Source: Flavobacterium terrigena (GTDB lineage Bacteria; Bacteroidota; Bacteroidia; Flavobacteriales; Flavobacteriaceae). Taken from it: DNA of 64,000 bases. Position numbers and translations under genes: made by a program. A model generated the notes under the pieces. The model searched no databases. It saw only the letters and a list, made by a program, of their open reading frames with translations, and was not told the DNA's origin. The stretch is from contig NZ_FNYA01000009.1 of the NCBI RefSeq assembly GCF_900108955.1, positions 1 through 64,000 on the forward strand, given 5' to 3'. Shown here piece by piece: positions 23,012 to 32,463 of the stretch. Each line of letters begins with the position of its first letter. Positions within the stretch are counted from its first letter, which is position 1.

Positions 23012-24688
23012 ATGAAAAAGTCTATAGCCATTTTATTATTATCAGCCAGTCAATTTATTTTTGCACAGTATCCAACAGAATATTTTAGATCACCTTTAGA
23101 TATTCCCATCAATTTATCAGGAACATTTGGCGAACTCCGCCCGAATCACTTCCATTCCGGTTTAGATATTCGAACCAACAATGTAGAAGGTTTACCTGTT
23201 TATGCCTCGGCAGAAGGAATGATTGTTAGAATTAAAGTTTCTGCATTCGGATATGGAAAAGCTATATATATTGCACATCCAAACGGTTACACTACAGTTT
23301 ACGGCCATCTTCAAAAATTTAGCGATAAAATTGAAGCTTACGTAAAAGAACAGCAATACAAACAAAAAAGTTACGAAGTAGAATTGTATCCAAGTACTTT
23401 AAAAGTTACTCAATCTGAAATTATTGCTTTATCAGGAAATTCTGGTGGAAGTGGTGGACCACATTTACATTTTGAATTTAGAGATACGGCTACCGAAAAA
23501 ATCATCAATCCGATGGCTTTTGGTATGAATAAATTAATCAAAGACGAAATGAATCCTGTAATTTCAAGTCTGATGGTTTATCCTGCAAACGATTCTACAT
23601 TTGTAAATAAAAGTAGAAACCCAGTTAGTTTATCGTTACAAAAACAAGTTGATGGTTCTTTTTTAGCATCAAAAGTTGTAGCAAATGGGAAAATCGGTTT
23701 TGCTCTTAATTCTTATGATTTATCGACTAATAATTACAATAAAAACGGGATTTATAAAGTAGTGAGTTATTTGAACGGTTCTCAAAATTTCAAGTATGAG
23801 TTTGATACGTTTGCTTTTGACGAATCGAAACACATCAATTATTTTATAGATTTTTACAGATATAAAAAACTAAATCAACGTTTCCAGAAATTATTTATCA
23901 AGGAAAGTTATCCTTTGTCTATAATTAGCGGGAATACTAAAAGTGGTTTTGTTGATATTAAACCCAATGTGAATTATACCTACAAAATTGAAGTTTTCGA
24001 TTTTCACGGCAATAAAACCGTTGTAAATATTCCAATTACTTATGAAAATGAAGTAAATCCAACACCTGTAACTTCAAAAGGAAACTTTTACATCAAAACT
24101 AAATCCGATTATAATTTCGAATTTGAAAAAACAGCTGTTTATATTCCTGTAAATGCCTTGTATGAAAATGCATATTTGAATATCAGCGAAAAAGATAGTG
24201 TCCTAGATATTGCAAACAATTACGAAGCTATTGAAAACGGATTAACCATAACTTTAGATATGTCACATTTATCTGAAGATGAACAGAAAAAAGCCTTTGT
24301 AGGAACAGTTTTAGGCTTAAAATTAGAATACAATTCATCTTTCAGAAAAGCAAATAAAGTTTCTGCAAAAGTAAAAGCATTCGGGAAATACAAAGTCGGA
24401 TTTGATAATGTAGCTCCACGAATTTACAATCCGAACTTCATTGAAGGTAGCAATATTTCTAAATTATCTACGTTAAGTGTTTCTATCAGTGATGCAATTT
24501 CTGGAATTGATACGTACAACGCCTATTTAAATGGCGAATGGATTTTAATGGAATACGATTACAAAACGAAAAAACTGGTTCATAATTTAAAAGATGGAAA
24601 AGTGATTTCAGGAAAAAACGATATTAAAATTGTGGTTACAGACAAATTAGATAATACAGCCACATTTTCATCCAATTTTATTTATTAA
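23012..24688 (+). CDS. M23 family metallopeptidase, exported
   Basis: A 558-residue exported protein. After the signal peptide (to about FIFAQ) a LytM domain begins. The first zinc ligands are in HFHSGLD (H48...D52), and the HxH motif is in GPHLHFEF near residue 150. VYGHLQKF and ALSGNSGGSGG complete the core. The remaining 380 residues are beta-rich and without a motif I know. A long insertion between VYGHL and the HxH motif (EAYVKEQQYKQKSYEVELYP) is typical for this Bacteroidota group. It is two bases from the TonB-dependent receptor gene, so both are co-transcribed and probably act in the same envelope process. Confidence 0.88.
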   Translation: MKKSIAILLLSASQFIFAQYPTEYFRSPLDIPINLSGTFGELRPNHFHSGLDIRTNNVEGLPVYASAEGMIVRIKVSAFGYGKAIYIAHPNGYTTVYGHLQKFSDKIEAYVKEQQYKQKSYEVELYPSTLKVTQSEIIALSGNSGGSGGPHLHFEFRDTATEKIINPMAFGMNKLIKDEMNPVISSLMVYPANDSTFVNKSRNPVSLSLQKQVDGSFLASKVVANGKIGFALNSYDLSTNNYNKNGIYKVVSYLNGSQNFKYEFDTFAFDESKHINYFIDFYRYKKLNQRFQKLFIKESYPLSIISGNTKSGFVDIKPNVNYTYKIEVFDFHGNKTVVNIPITYENEVNPTPVTSKGNFYIKTKSDYNFEFEKTAVYIPVNALYENAYLNISEKDSVLDIANNYEAIENGLTITLDMSHLSEDEQKKAFVGTVLGLKLEYNSSFRKANKVSAKVKAFGKYKVGFDNVAPRIYNPNFIEGSNISKLSTLSVSISDAISGIDTYNAYLNGEWILMEYDYKTKKLVHNLKDGKVISGKNDIKIVVTDKLDNTATFSSNFIY

Positions 24689-24690
24689 TT

Positions 24691-27159
24691 ATGAGCTTGA
24701 ATATAAAGTCAATTCGATTTATCTTATTTTTTGTTTTAATTTCTTCATTTTCTTTCGCTCAAAAGGCCAGAATTAAAGGAATTGTATTGAATGAAAGTAA
24801 TCAACCTATAGAAAATGTTTCGGTAAGTTCACCAACTTCAAATACTGTTACGAATAATAATGGTTTCTATATTTTAGAAATTGATGCAAATACTGAAGTT
24901 ACTATTACATATTCTCAAAATAACTTCAAAAAATCGACTTACAAAGTAAAGTTAAAACCGAATGAAGATTTTGAATGGAATCCGATTTTAGGAACAATAA
25001 CAGAAACTATTGAAACTGTTGTTATTACAGGTAAAAACAGAAAAATAAACGGAGCAACCGCTGTTTCACCTGTTTTATTAAGAAGAATTCCTGGAGGAAA
25101 TGCTGGTGTAGAAAATTTAATTAAAACTTTACCAGGTGTGTATTCTAATAACGAATTGAGTACTTCGTATGCCGTTCGTGGTGGAAATTACGATGAGAAT
25201 TTAGTTTATGTTAATGAAATTGAAGTCTATCGTCCGTTTTTAGTTCGTTCTGGACAACAAGAAGGTTTGAGTTTTACAAATACCGATTTAGTTCAAAATA
25301 TCGATTTTTATGCTGGAGGATTTCAAGCGAAATATGGCGATAAATTGTCTTCTGTTTTAGATATCGCTTATAGAAATCCAAAAGCGTTTCACGCTGGTTT
25401 AGAAGCGAGTTTAATGGGCGGAAGTATTTTTGCTGAGGGTGTTTCTAAAAATCAAAAATGGAGTAATATTACAGGTATTCGTTACAGAAACAATTCACTT
25501 TTAGTAAAAAGTCAGGAAACAGAAACCAATTATAAACCTTCGTTTTTAGATGTGCAATCGATGTTTAATTTCAATTTAAACACCAAATGGAATTTTAGCT
25601 TCCTAGGAAATATTGCTCAGAATAATTACAAATACCAACCTACAACTCGTCAAACGAATTTTGGAACAGTTAGTGAGCCAATTGCTTTGTTAATTGATTA
25701 CGAAGGACAAGAAAAAGATAAATACACTACGTTTTTTGGTGCGATAAAATCAGTTTATGAGCCAAATAAAAACAACAAATACAGATATATTTCTTCCGCT
25801 TATCATACGGTGGAACAAGAATATTACGATATTTTAGCACAATATCGTTTAGGTGAAGTTGATGCCAATATTGGTTCGGAAACTTTTGGAGATGTTATTT
25901 TTTCTCGTGGAATTGGTTCGCAATTGAATCATGCCAGAAATAATTTGGATGCCTTAATCGTAACTAACGAGTTAAAAGGAAATCATAAATTAAATGATAA
26001 TAATGGAATTGAGTGGAGTTTTAAACACAATTTTGAAAACATTAGAGATAGAGTAGTAGAGTGGGAAGTAGTTGACTCCGCTGGCTTTTCATTACCAAAT
26101 CCTTTATTAGAGTATGTAAATGACCAACCATATAATCCATATTACGGACCTTTAGCGCCTTACCAAAATGTTAGAGCTAAAAATAATACCACAATTAATC
26201 GTTTCAGTGCCTATTTAAATTGGAATCACGAAGGAAATCTTGGCGAGCATACGTATTATGTGAATGCGGGTGTTCGTGGACAAAGTTGGATGGTTTCAAA
26301 TAATGGTATTTCTGGTGACAATCAGTTAACTTTTTCGCCAAGAGCACAATTTATTTTAAAACCGAAATGGGAAAAAGAAATGATTTTCCGTTTTTCGGTC
26401 GGAGTGTACAATCAGCCGCCATTTTACAGAGAATTACGTGCTAATGATGGAAGTGTGAATCCAAACGTAAAAGATCAAAAATCGATACACTTTGTTTTAG
26501 GTCACGATTATAGTTTTAAAATGTGGGAAAGACCATTTAAGTTAGTAAGCGAAGCATATTACAAAACTATGAACGATGTAAATACGTATACAATTGACAA
26601 TGTGCGTATTCGTTACCGAGCAAATAATGATGCTACAGCTTATGTTTACGGAATTGATGGTCGTTTAAATGGAGAATTTGTTCCTGGAGTAGAATCTTGG
26701 TTTACATTCGGATATTTAAAAACAGAAGAAAATCAAAATGGAAGAGGAAATATCGCTCGTCCAACGGATCAACGTTTAAAATTTGCTATCTTATTTCAAG
26801 ATTATATGCCAAACATTCCAAGTTTAAAAATGTATTTGAATTTGGTGTACAATACTGGTTTACCAGGAGGTTCGCCAGCTTATGCGGATGCTTATGATTA
26901 TCAAATGCGTTTGAACGATTATCGTAGAGCTGATGCCGGATTTTCATATGTTTTTAAAGATGCAAAGTTAGGCGCTCACAGAAAATGGTTAGCTAATTTT
27001 ACTGAGATGTCTTTAGGTTTTGAAATCTATAATATGTTTAATAATCAAAACTCAATTACGAATACTTGGGTTCGCGATGTGTACACGAAAACACAATATG
27101 GAGTTCCAAATTATTTAACTACAAGAACGTTTAATTTGAAATTGAGTATGAGAATTTAA
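24691..27159 (+). CDS. TonB-dependent outer-membrane receptor with N-terminal carboxypeptidase-regulatory-like domain
   Basis: An 822-residue outer-membrane protein. It has a signal peptide (to SFSFAQ), then a carboxypeptidase-regulatory-like domain (ARIKGIVLNESNQPIENVSVSSP, about residues 24-100). A plug domain follows (RRIPGGNAGVENLIKTLPGV and YAVRGGNYDENLVYVNEIEV), and then a 22-strand barrel. No large SusC extension and no adjacent SusD gene is present, so the substrate is not obviously a polysaccharide. It follows the M23 gene by two bases. Confidence 0.9.
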   Translation: MSLNIKSIRFILFFVLISSFSFAQKARIKGIVLNESNQPIENVSVSSPTSNTVTNNNGFYILEIDANTEVTITYSQNNFKKSTYKVKLKPNEDFEWNPILGTITETIETVVITGKNRKINGATAVSPVLLRRIPGGNAGVENLIKTLPGVYSNNELSTSYAVRGGNYDENLVYVNEIEVYRPFLVRSGQQEGLSFTNTDLVQNIDFYAGGFQAKYGDKLSSVLDIAYRNPKAFHAGLEASLMGGSIFAEGVSKNQKWSNITGIRYRNNSLLVKSQETETNYKPSFLDVQSMFNFNLNTKWNFSFLGNIAQNNYKYQPTTRQTNFGTVSEPIALLIDYEGQEKDKYTTFFGAIKSVYEPNKNNKYRYISSAYHTVEQEYYDILAQYRLGEVDANIGSETFGDVIFSRGIGSQLNHARNNLDALIVTNELKGNHKLNDNNGIEWSFKHNFENIRDRVVEWEVVDSAGFSLPNPLLEYVNDQPYNPYYGPLAPYQNVRAKNNTTINRFSAYLNWNHEGNLGEHTYYVNAGVRGQSWMVSNNGISGDNQLTFSPRAQFILKPKWEKEMIFRFSVGVYNQPPFYRELRANDGSVNPNVKDQKSIHFVLGHDYSFKMWERPFKLVSEAYYKTMNDVNTYTIDNVRIRYRANNDATAYVYGIDGRLNGEFVPGVESWFTFGYLKTEENQNGRGNIARPTDQRLKFAILFQDYMPNIPSLKMYLNLVYNTGLPGGSPAYADAYDYQMRLNDYRRADAGFSYVFKDAKLGAHRKWLANFTEMSLGFEIYNMFNNQNSITNTWVRDVYTKTQYGVPNYLTTRTFNLKLSMRI

Positions 27160-27170
27160 TTTCAAATTAC

Positions 27171-27178
27171 TATATTTG
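27171..27178 (+). promoter_or_regulatory. -7 promoter box for the lipoprotein gene
   Basis: TATATTTG lies 13-20 bases before the lipoprotein ATG and just after the TonB receptor stop, so a separate transcript with a very short leader is possible. No convincing -33 TTTG is seen 19-20 bases upstream. Confidence 0.4.
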
Positions 27179-27190
27179 ATAGACAAACTA

Positions 27191-27889
27191 ATGAACATGA
27201 AAAATTTTATATATATCCTTTTAGCTTCTAGTGTGATGATTTTTTCTTGTCAAGAAGAAAAAGCCAAGCCAAAGGTGAAATACACCGAAAAAGAAGCTAA
27301 ATCGCCAGAAAAAGACACTACAAAGTTAGAAGTAGCCGATTTGCCTATTCAATTTGTGGGTTCCAATGTTTTAGTTTATACAATAGGAAACTTGACACTT
27401 GGAGATATTAATAAAAAAGGAAGTTACGAAACAACTTCATATGAAGGTGTAGCGGGATTTAATGTCTCTAATTCGATGGAAAACGAAATTACGGGTTATT
27501 TACAAAACTTAAAATTCCAAACGATTGGAACAGATTCACTTCATGTTTTAACAGATAAAGTGATGCTTATTGAACGTGTTTCGTTTATTAAAAATAACAA
27601 AATGCTAGTTTATATTTTGGCTGATGCTGATACGAATCAAGATGGTGTAATTGATTCTAATGATATTAAATCGTTATATACAAGTACAGAATTAGGTAAA
27701 AACTTCACAAAAATTTCTACAGATTTACAAGAATTAGTAGATTGGAAACATATCGAATCGACTGGTAAAATATATTTCAGAACTATTGAAGATGCTAATA
27801 AAAATGGTGAATTCGATAAGAAAGACAAAATTCATTATCATTTCTTAAACTTAAAAGATAGTAAGGTTTCGGAATATTTTCCACTATAG
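27191..27889 (+). CDS. Lipoprotein with EF-hand-like loop
   Basis: A 232-residue lipoprotein: signal MNMKNFIYILLASSVMIFSCQEE with the lipid-acceptor cysteine after IFS. DADTNQDGVIDSNDI is a good calcium-binding EF-hand/dockerin-type loop. A second loop-like segment, DANKNGEFDKKDKIHY, occurs near the end. The middle is beta-rich. Either ATG 27191 or ATG 27197 could be the start; an upstream TTG at 27176 is inside the promoter box and unlikely. Function unknown; it follows the M23/TonB pair. Confidence 0.7.
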   Translation: MNMKNFIYILLASSVMIFSCQEEKAKPKVKYTEKEAKSPEKDTTKLEVADLPIQFVGSNVLVYTIGNLTLGDINKKGSYETTSYEGVAGFNVSNSMENEITGYLQNLKFQTIGTDSLHVLTDKVMLIERVSFIKNNKMLVYILADADTNQDGVIDSNDIKSLYTSTELGKNFTKISTDLQELVDWKHIESTGKIYFRTIEDANKNGEFDKKDKIHYHFLNLKDSKVSEYFPL

Positions 27890-27899
27890 AAGATTTTTT

Positions 27900-28022
27900 T
27901 GTCATTCCGAACTTGTTTCGGAATCTATTATAGTTTAGATGCTGAAATCAAAGATTCAACGAAGTTAAACGAGTTCAGCATGACAAACATTGTAGAAAAA
28001 CTTTGCGGAGACTTTGCGGTAA
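27900..28022. repeat. Intergenic palindrome and TTTGCG repeat
   Basis: TGTCATTCCGAACTTGTTTCGGAATC at the left and GAGTTCAGCATGACA at the right (27900-27985) share the terminal TGTCAT/ATGACA inverted repeat. The left part also contains CCGAA-CTTG-TTTCGG. It is followed by ACTTTGCGGAGACTTTGCGGTAAA (28000-28023). Both belong to repeat types that recur in this window (39826-39904 and 37984-38024) and, from memory, in other Bacteroidota. Confidence 0.7.
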
Positions 28023-28026
28023 ACTT

Positions 28027-28728
28027 TTAAATCAAAATATCACTTTCTAAATCAGATTTTTCAATTTCAATGGTATAATCTAATTTCGAAACCAGTTCAA
28101 TCACTAGCTTTTTATACCAGTTTTCCGATTTCGGATGAATGTATATTTTTTCAATTAATTGATTGACATCAACATCTATTTTTATTCCGTCGTTTATTTT
28201 AATCGCATTTTCAGATAAATCGGAAATAATTCTTACCTCTCTTTCATACTGAAAACTTTTTCGTTTAAACATAAAAGGGAAAAACATATCATCAAACGGA
28301 ATGTATTCTTTTTTGTAGTCGATATAATTCACTTCACCAATAAATTGGCTATAATTGATTTCGGGTTTTAATGCTTTTTGTAGTCTTCCAATAGTTGATT
28401 GAATGGCCAAACCTTCATTATTTTGGGTAAAGATTTGCCACATTGCAAACGATTCGTATTCGTTAATGTGCCAACTGCTTACGACCACTTTTTCACGATG
28501 TGATTTGTAATAATCTAAAAATTCTGGATTATTCTCCGATAACTTTTTAATTTCCTCATACGTAGGTTCAGAAAATGTACCTTCATATTGATCTTCAAAT
28601 TTATCAGAACGCGACATAAATAGCTTTCGCGACATCAATAAATCTAAAAATTTCGACAAGTCTAAGTATTTCCAAACAATAGTGTCTGGATCTTCAGGTA
28701 ACTTAATGTTGTCGTTTTTTTTGTACAT
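28027..28728 (-). CDS. DUF2971 family protein, second copy
   Basis: A 233-residue cytosolic protein with a divergent DUF2971 pattern: VWKYLDLSKFLDLLMSRKLFMSRSDKFEDQYEG, SSWHINEYESFAMWQIFTQNNEGLAI, and FKRKSFQYEREVRIISDL. The core order (start motif, S-W...A-M-W..., ERE-x-R) matches the family. It shares little direct identity with the 7345-8178 protein. Function unknown. It stands at the 3' side of the mutase/ABC exporter operon, and its TTTTT-rich upstream gap of about 30 bases suggests it may be read with them. Confidence 0.75.
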   Translation of the reverse strand: MYKKNDNIKLPEDPDTIVWKYLDLSKFLDLLMSRKLFMSRSDKFEDQYEGTFSEPTYEEIKKLSENNPEFLDYYKSHREKVVVSSWHINEYESFAMWQIFTQNNEGLAIQSTIGRLQKALKPEINYSQFIGEVNYIDYKKEYIPFDDMFFPFMFKRKSFQYEREVRIISDLSENAIKINDGIKIDVDVNQLIEKIYIHPKSENWYKKLVIELVSKLDYTIEIEKSDLESDILI

Positions 28729-28757
28729 TTTAAGTTATTTCGAAAAATTATAATTAA

Positions 28758-30587
28758 TTATTCTAAAGATTGTAGCGCTACTAATCTCGCGTACGTACCA
28801 TTTTTCGCAATCAATTCGGCGTGTTTACCTTGTTCTACAATTTCACCTTTTTGCATTACAATAATGTTATCTGCTTTTTGAATTGTAGATAAACGGTGTG
28901 CAATTACAATAGAAGTTCGGTTTTGCATCATTTTTTCTAAAGCATCTTGAACTAATTTTTCACTTTCTGTATCTAAAGCAGAAGTCGCTTCATCTAAAAT
29001 CATAATTGGTGGATTTTTCAATACTGCTCTGGCAATAGATAAACGTTGTTTTTGTCCACCAGATAATTTTCCACCAGCATCACCAATATTGGTATTAATT
29101 CCGTTTGGAAGCGTTGACACAAACTCGTAAGCATTGGCAATTTTCAAGGCGTCAATAATTTCTTCATCTGTAGCATCTGGTTTTCCGATTAGCATATTAT
29201 TTTTAATGGATTCATTAAATAAGATTGAATCTTGAGTAACTAAACCAATTAAGCCACGTAATGCATGCATGTCCCAATCTCTAACTTCTACGCCATCAAC
29301 AGATATTGAACCGTTATTAATATCGTAAAAACGCGTTAATAAGTTAGCAATCGTACTTTTTCCAGAACCCGATTGTCCAACTAAAGCTATCGTTTTTCCT
29401 TTTTCTACTTCAAAAGAAAAGTTTTTCAATACATTTTCCTCTTGATACGCAAAATTGATATTTTTTACAGAAATTCCTTTGTCGAAAGTATGTTTTACGA
29501 ATGCATCCGGTTTATTAACAACCACATTTTCTTGTTCTAACAACGTAAAAACTCTTTCGGCAGCGGCTAAACCACTTTTTACTTGATAAGATGCTTTAGA
29601 AATTGCTTTTGCAGGAGTTAAGATAGTATATGCTAAAGCAATATAACCAATGAAATCTGTTCCTTTAAGTGAATGTTCCACTAAGACCATATGACCTCCA
29701 AACCAAAGTAAAACCGCAATGGTAACAATTCCTAAAAATTCACTCATTGGTGAGGCAAGGTTGTTTTTATTAGCTATACTAGTTGATAATTTCAATAACC
29801 TTTCTAAAGAATCATTAAATTTTTGAATGAAAGAACCTTCCGCATTATAACTTTTAACCACTTTTAATCCAGTTAAAGTTTCGTCTAAAGTAGAAATAAA
29901 TAAACCTTGTTCTTGTTGTGCTCTTACGGATTTTGCTTTTAAATTTTTTCCAACTCTAGAAATAATGAATCCAGAAATAGGAATAAATGCAAAAACAAAT
30001 AAAGTCAATTTCACACTGATAGCTAACATGGCAATGATTGAAAATACGATAGTTAAAGGTTCTCTAACCACTAATTCTAATATTTGGAAAAAAGAATTTT
30101 GAACTTCTCCAACATCACCTAACATTTTTGTCATTACATCACCTTTTCTTTGATTAGAATAGAAAGAAATAGGCAAATGAATAATTTTAGCATATAATTT
30201 TTCCCGCAAATCTCTTAAAACACCATTTCTAAGAATCGTAACTTGAAAAGAAGCCAAATAATTAAAAATATTTTTTAAAAGAGCAGTAATAATTACTATT
30301 CCGACTACTAACATTAAAGCATATTGCGCTCCATAGTCATCGTTTAATTTTGTAATATAAAAACCTAGATATTCTTGACCATATTTATTAATACTACCAA
30401 TTCCTGTATATTCTGGTTTGGTTAAAACTTTTGTGGTTTTATCAAATAAAACGTCTAAAGTTGGTATTAATGACACCATTAATATTGTAGAGAAAAAAGC
30501 ATAAAAAACATTAAAAATGATGTTTAAAATGGCATTTTTCTTATACTTTAGAGCAAAAGGTATTATTTTTTTTAAATTCTGATCCAT
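28758..30587 (-). CDS. ABC transporter, fused permease and ATPase (MsbA/lipid exporter type)
   Basis: A 609-residue half transporter with six N-terminal membrane helices and a C-terminal ATPase. Walker A is GQSGSGKST, the signature is KLSGGQKQRLSIARA, and Walker B is PIMILDEATSALD; the switch histidine is in IVIAHRLSTI. The layout is that of MsbA-type exporters, which flip lipid A precursors or other lipids and drugs. The substrate is not certain. It begins immediately after the phosphosugar mutase stop with no gap, so they are one operon. Confidence 0.9.
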   Translation of the reverse strand: MDQNLKKIIPFALKYKKNAILNIIFNVFYAFFSTILMVSLIPTLDVLFDKTTKVLTKPEYTGIGSINKYGQEYLGFYITKLNDDYGAQYALMLVVGIVIITALLKNIFNYLASFQVTILRNGVLRDLREKLYAKIIHLPISFYSNQRKGDVMTKMLGDVGEVQNSFFQILELVVREPLTIVFSIIAMLAISVKLTLFVFAFIPISGFIISRVGKNLKAKSVRAQQEQGLFISTLDETLTGLKVVKSYNAEGSFIQKFNDSLERLLKLSTSIANKNNLASPMSEFLGIVTIAVLLWFGGHMVLVEHSLKGTDFIGYIALAYTILTPAKAISKASYQVKSGLAAAERVFTLLEQENVVVNKPDAFVKHTFDKGISVKNINFAYQEENVLKNFSFEVEKGKTIALVGQSGSGKSTIANLLTRFYDINNGSISVDGVEVRDWDMHALRGLIGLVTQDSILFNESIKNNMLIGKPDATDEEIIDALKIANAYEFVSTLPNGINTNIGDAGGKLSGGQKQRLSIARAVLKNPPIMILDEATSALDTESEKLVQDALEKMMQNRTSIVIAHRLSTIQKADNIIVMQKGEIVEQGKHAELIAKNGTYARLVALQSLE

Positions 30588-32315
30588 TTAGTTTAATTTC
30601 ATTTCAGTGATTATATTCTGAATTTTTGTATCTAAAAAGTGATTAGCTTCTTCAAAGTCATTTTTGTCTTCTAAAATAGCATTAACGCTAAAATAGAATT
30701 TGATTTTTGGTTCGGTTCCACTTGGTCTAGCGCAAATTTTTGTCCCATCTTCTAAGTAATAAATCAATACATTTGATTTTGGAATATCTAAATCGAAAGT
30801 TTCATTGTTTATTAAATCGCGAGCTGTTGTGTTTTGGTAATCTTCAATACAAACCACACGTTGACCGTTTATCGTTTCCATCGGATTGTCGCGTAAGTCC
30901 ACCATCATTTGATTGATTTCTGCTAAACCTTCTTTTCCTTTTTTTGTTAAAGATATTAAATGTTCTTTATAAAATCCGAAATCTAAGTATAAGTTAATCA
31001 ATTCTTTATACAAACTACTTCCAGCAGCTTTTGCTTGAGCAGCAATTTCGCAAACCAATAAACACGCAGCAACTGCATCTTTATCTCTAACGGCATCACC
31101 AACCATATATCCGAAACTTTCTTCGCCACCGCCAATAAATTTCTGATTCGGGAAGTCTTTAATAAATTTTGCAATCCATTTAAAACCTGTTAATCCTACT
31201 TTACATTCAATTCCGTAAGCACTTGCTAAATCTAACATCATTGGAGTTGAAACAATTGTTGAACCAATAAATTCTGTACCAGTAATTTTGTCGGCGCGTT
31301 TCCATTGTTCTAATAAAAATGCTGTCATAATAACCATAGTTTGGTTTCCGTTTAACAACATCATTTTTCCATCATTATTTCTAACGGCCACACCTAATCG
31401 GTCAGAATCTGGATCAGTTCCAATAACAATGTCAGCGTTTACTTTATCTGCTAAGGCTAAAGCCATTGTTAAGGCTTCAGGTTCTTCAGGATTTGGCGAT
31501 TTTACTGTTGGAAAATTTCCATCAGGAATTTCTTGTTCTTTTACGATATTTACATTCGTATAACCTGCTTTTGCTAAAACCGCAGGAATTGATTTTACAG
31601 AAGTTCCGTGTAATGGCGTAAAAACAATATTTAAGTTGTCTTTTGCAGCTTTTGGCGTATTGAAACTTGCGTTTTCAACTGTTGAATTCACAAACGCTTC
31701 GTCAATTTCAGCATCAATATATTCAATTAAACTTTCGTTTGCCGTAAAGTTAATGTCGCTATATTTTAACGCTTCAACTTCTGCAATAATTTCTCCATCT
31801 TGTGGTGGTACGATTTGTCCGCCATCTTGCCAATATACTTTGTAACCGTTATATTCTGGTGGATTGTGAGAAGCTGTTAATACAATTCCTGAATGACAGT
31901 TTAAATGTTTTAAGGCGAAAGATAATTCTGGAGTAGGGCGCATTTCTGAAAATAAATACACTTGAATTCCATTTGCTGAAAAAATATCAGCAACCACTTT
32001 TGCTAAAGTATCACTGTTTTTTCTACAATCGTATGCAATAGCGACTTTTAAGTCTTCGTTTGGAAAACATTTTTTCAAATAATTAGACAAACCTTGTGTG
32101 TTTTTTCCCAATGTGTATTTGTTAATACGATTGGTTCCAACACCCATAACGCCACGCATTCCGCCTGTACCAAATTCCAAGTTTTTATAAAAAGCATCTT
32201 CTAAACCTTTTGGATCAGAAGTCATTAATTCTTTTATTTCTTCTTGAATATTTTGGTCGAAAGTAGGCGTAAGCCATTCGTTAACTTGATCTAATATATT
32301 TTGTTCTATGTGCAT
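30588..32315 (-). CDS. Phospho-sugar mutase (phosphoglucomutase/phosphomannomutase)
   Basis: A 575-residue alpha-D-phosphohexomutase that interconverts sugar 1- and 6-phosphates through a phosphoserine. The active serine is in TASHNPPEYNGYK, the metal-binding loop is DPDSDRLG, the sugar-binding loop is GGEESFGYM, and the phosphate-binding loop is RPSGTEPKIKFY. The length suits the long PgcA-like branch. ATG 32315 is chosen; the upstream ATG at 32324 is part of a CGTCATTGCGAGGC repeat. It supplies activated hexoses for the cell-envelope glycans. It is followed without a gap by the ABC exporter gene. Confidence 0.92.
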   Translation of the reverse strand: MHIEQNILDQVNEWLTPTFDQNIQEEIKELMTSDPKGLEDAFYKNLEFGTGGMRGVMGVGTNRINKYTLGKNTQGLSNYLKKCFPNEDLKVAIAYDCRKNSDTLAKVVADIFSANGIQVYLFSEMRPTPELSFALKHLNCHSGIVLTASHNPPEYNGYKVYWQDGGQIVPPQDGEIIAEVEALKYSDINFTANESLIEYIDAEIDEAFVNSTVENASFNTPKAAKDNLNIVFTPLHGTSVKSIPAVLAKAGYTNVNIVKEQEIPDGNFPTVKSPNPEEPEALTMALALADKVNADIVIGTDPDSDRLGVAVRNNDGKMMLLNGNQTMVIMTAFLLEQWKRADKITGTEFIGSTIVSTPMMLDLASAYGIECKVGLTGFKWIAKFIKDFPNQKFIGGGEESFGYMVGDAVRDKDAVAACLLVCEIAAQAKAAGSSLYKELINLYLDFGFYKEHLISLTKKGKEGLAEINQMMVDLRDNPMETINGQRVVCIEDYQNTTARDLINNETFDLDIPKSNVLIYYLEDGTKICARPSGTEPKIKFYFSVNAILEDKNDFEEANHFLDTKIQNIITEMKLN

Positions 32316-32317
32316 AA

Positions 32318-32425
32318 TCGTCATTGCGAGGCACGTGGCAATCTCGCTTATTTTAATGTTAATTTTTTTTAACCGCAGATTCGCAGATTTTTTATTAGAA
32401 TTACTAAATCTGCGAATCTGCGGTT
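32318..32425. repeat. Intergenic repeats: CGTCATTGCGAGG motif and a perfect 20-bp inverted repeat
   Basis: CGTCATTGCGAGGCACGTGGCAATC, a repeat word common in many bacterial genomes, starts at 32319 beside the mutase start. Positions 32371-32390 and 32406-32425 are perfect 20-base reverse complements (AACCGCAGATTCGCAGATTT) separated by 15 bases, with T-runs on the left side and after it. The hairpin is a repeat-type palindrome and may also block read-through. Confidence 0.8.
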
Positions 32426-32463
32426 GTTTTTTTATTTTGAGGTCGCAATTTACGTCCTTAGAA

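Noticed and set aside
31288..31845. Open frames antisense to the phosphosugar mutase
   Set aside because: Shadows of a highly conserved gene on the other strand; no family similarity.
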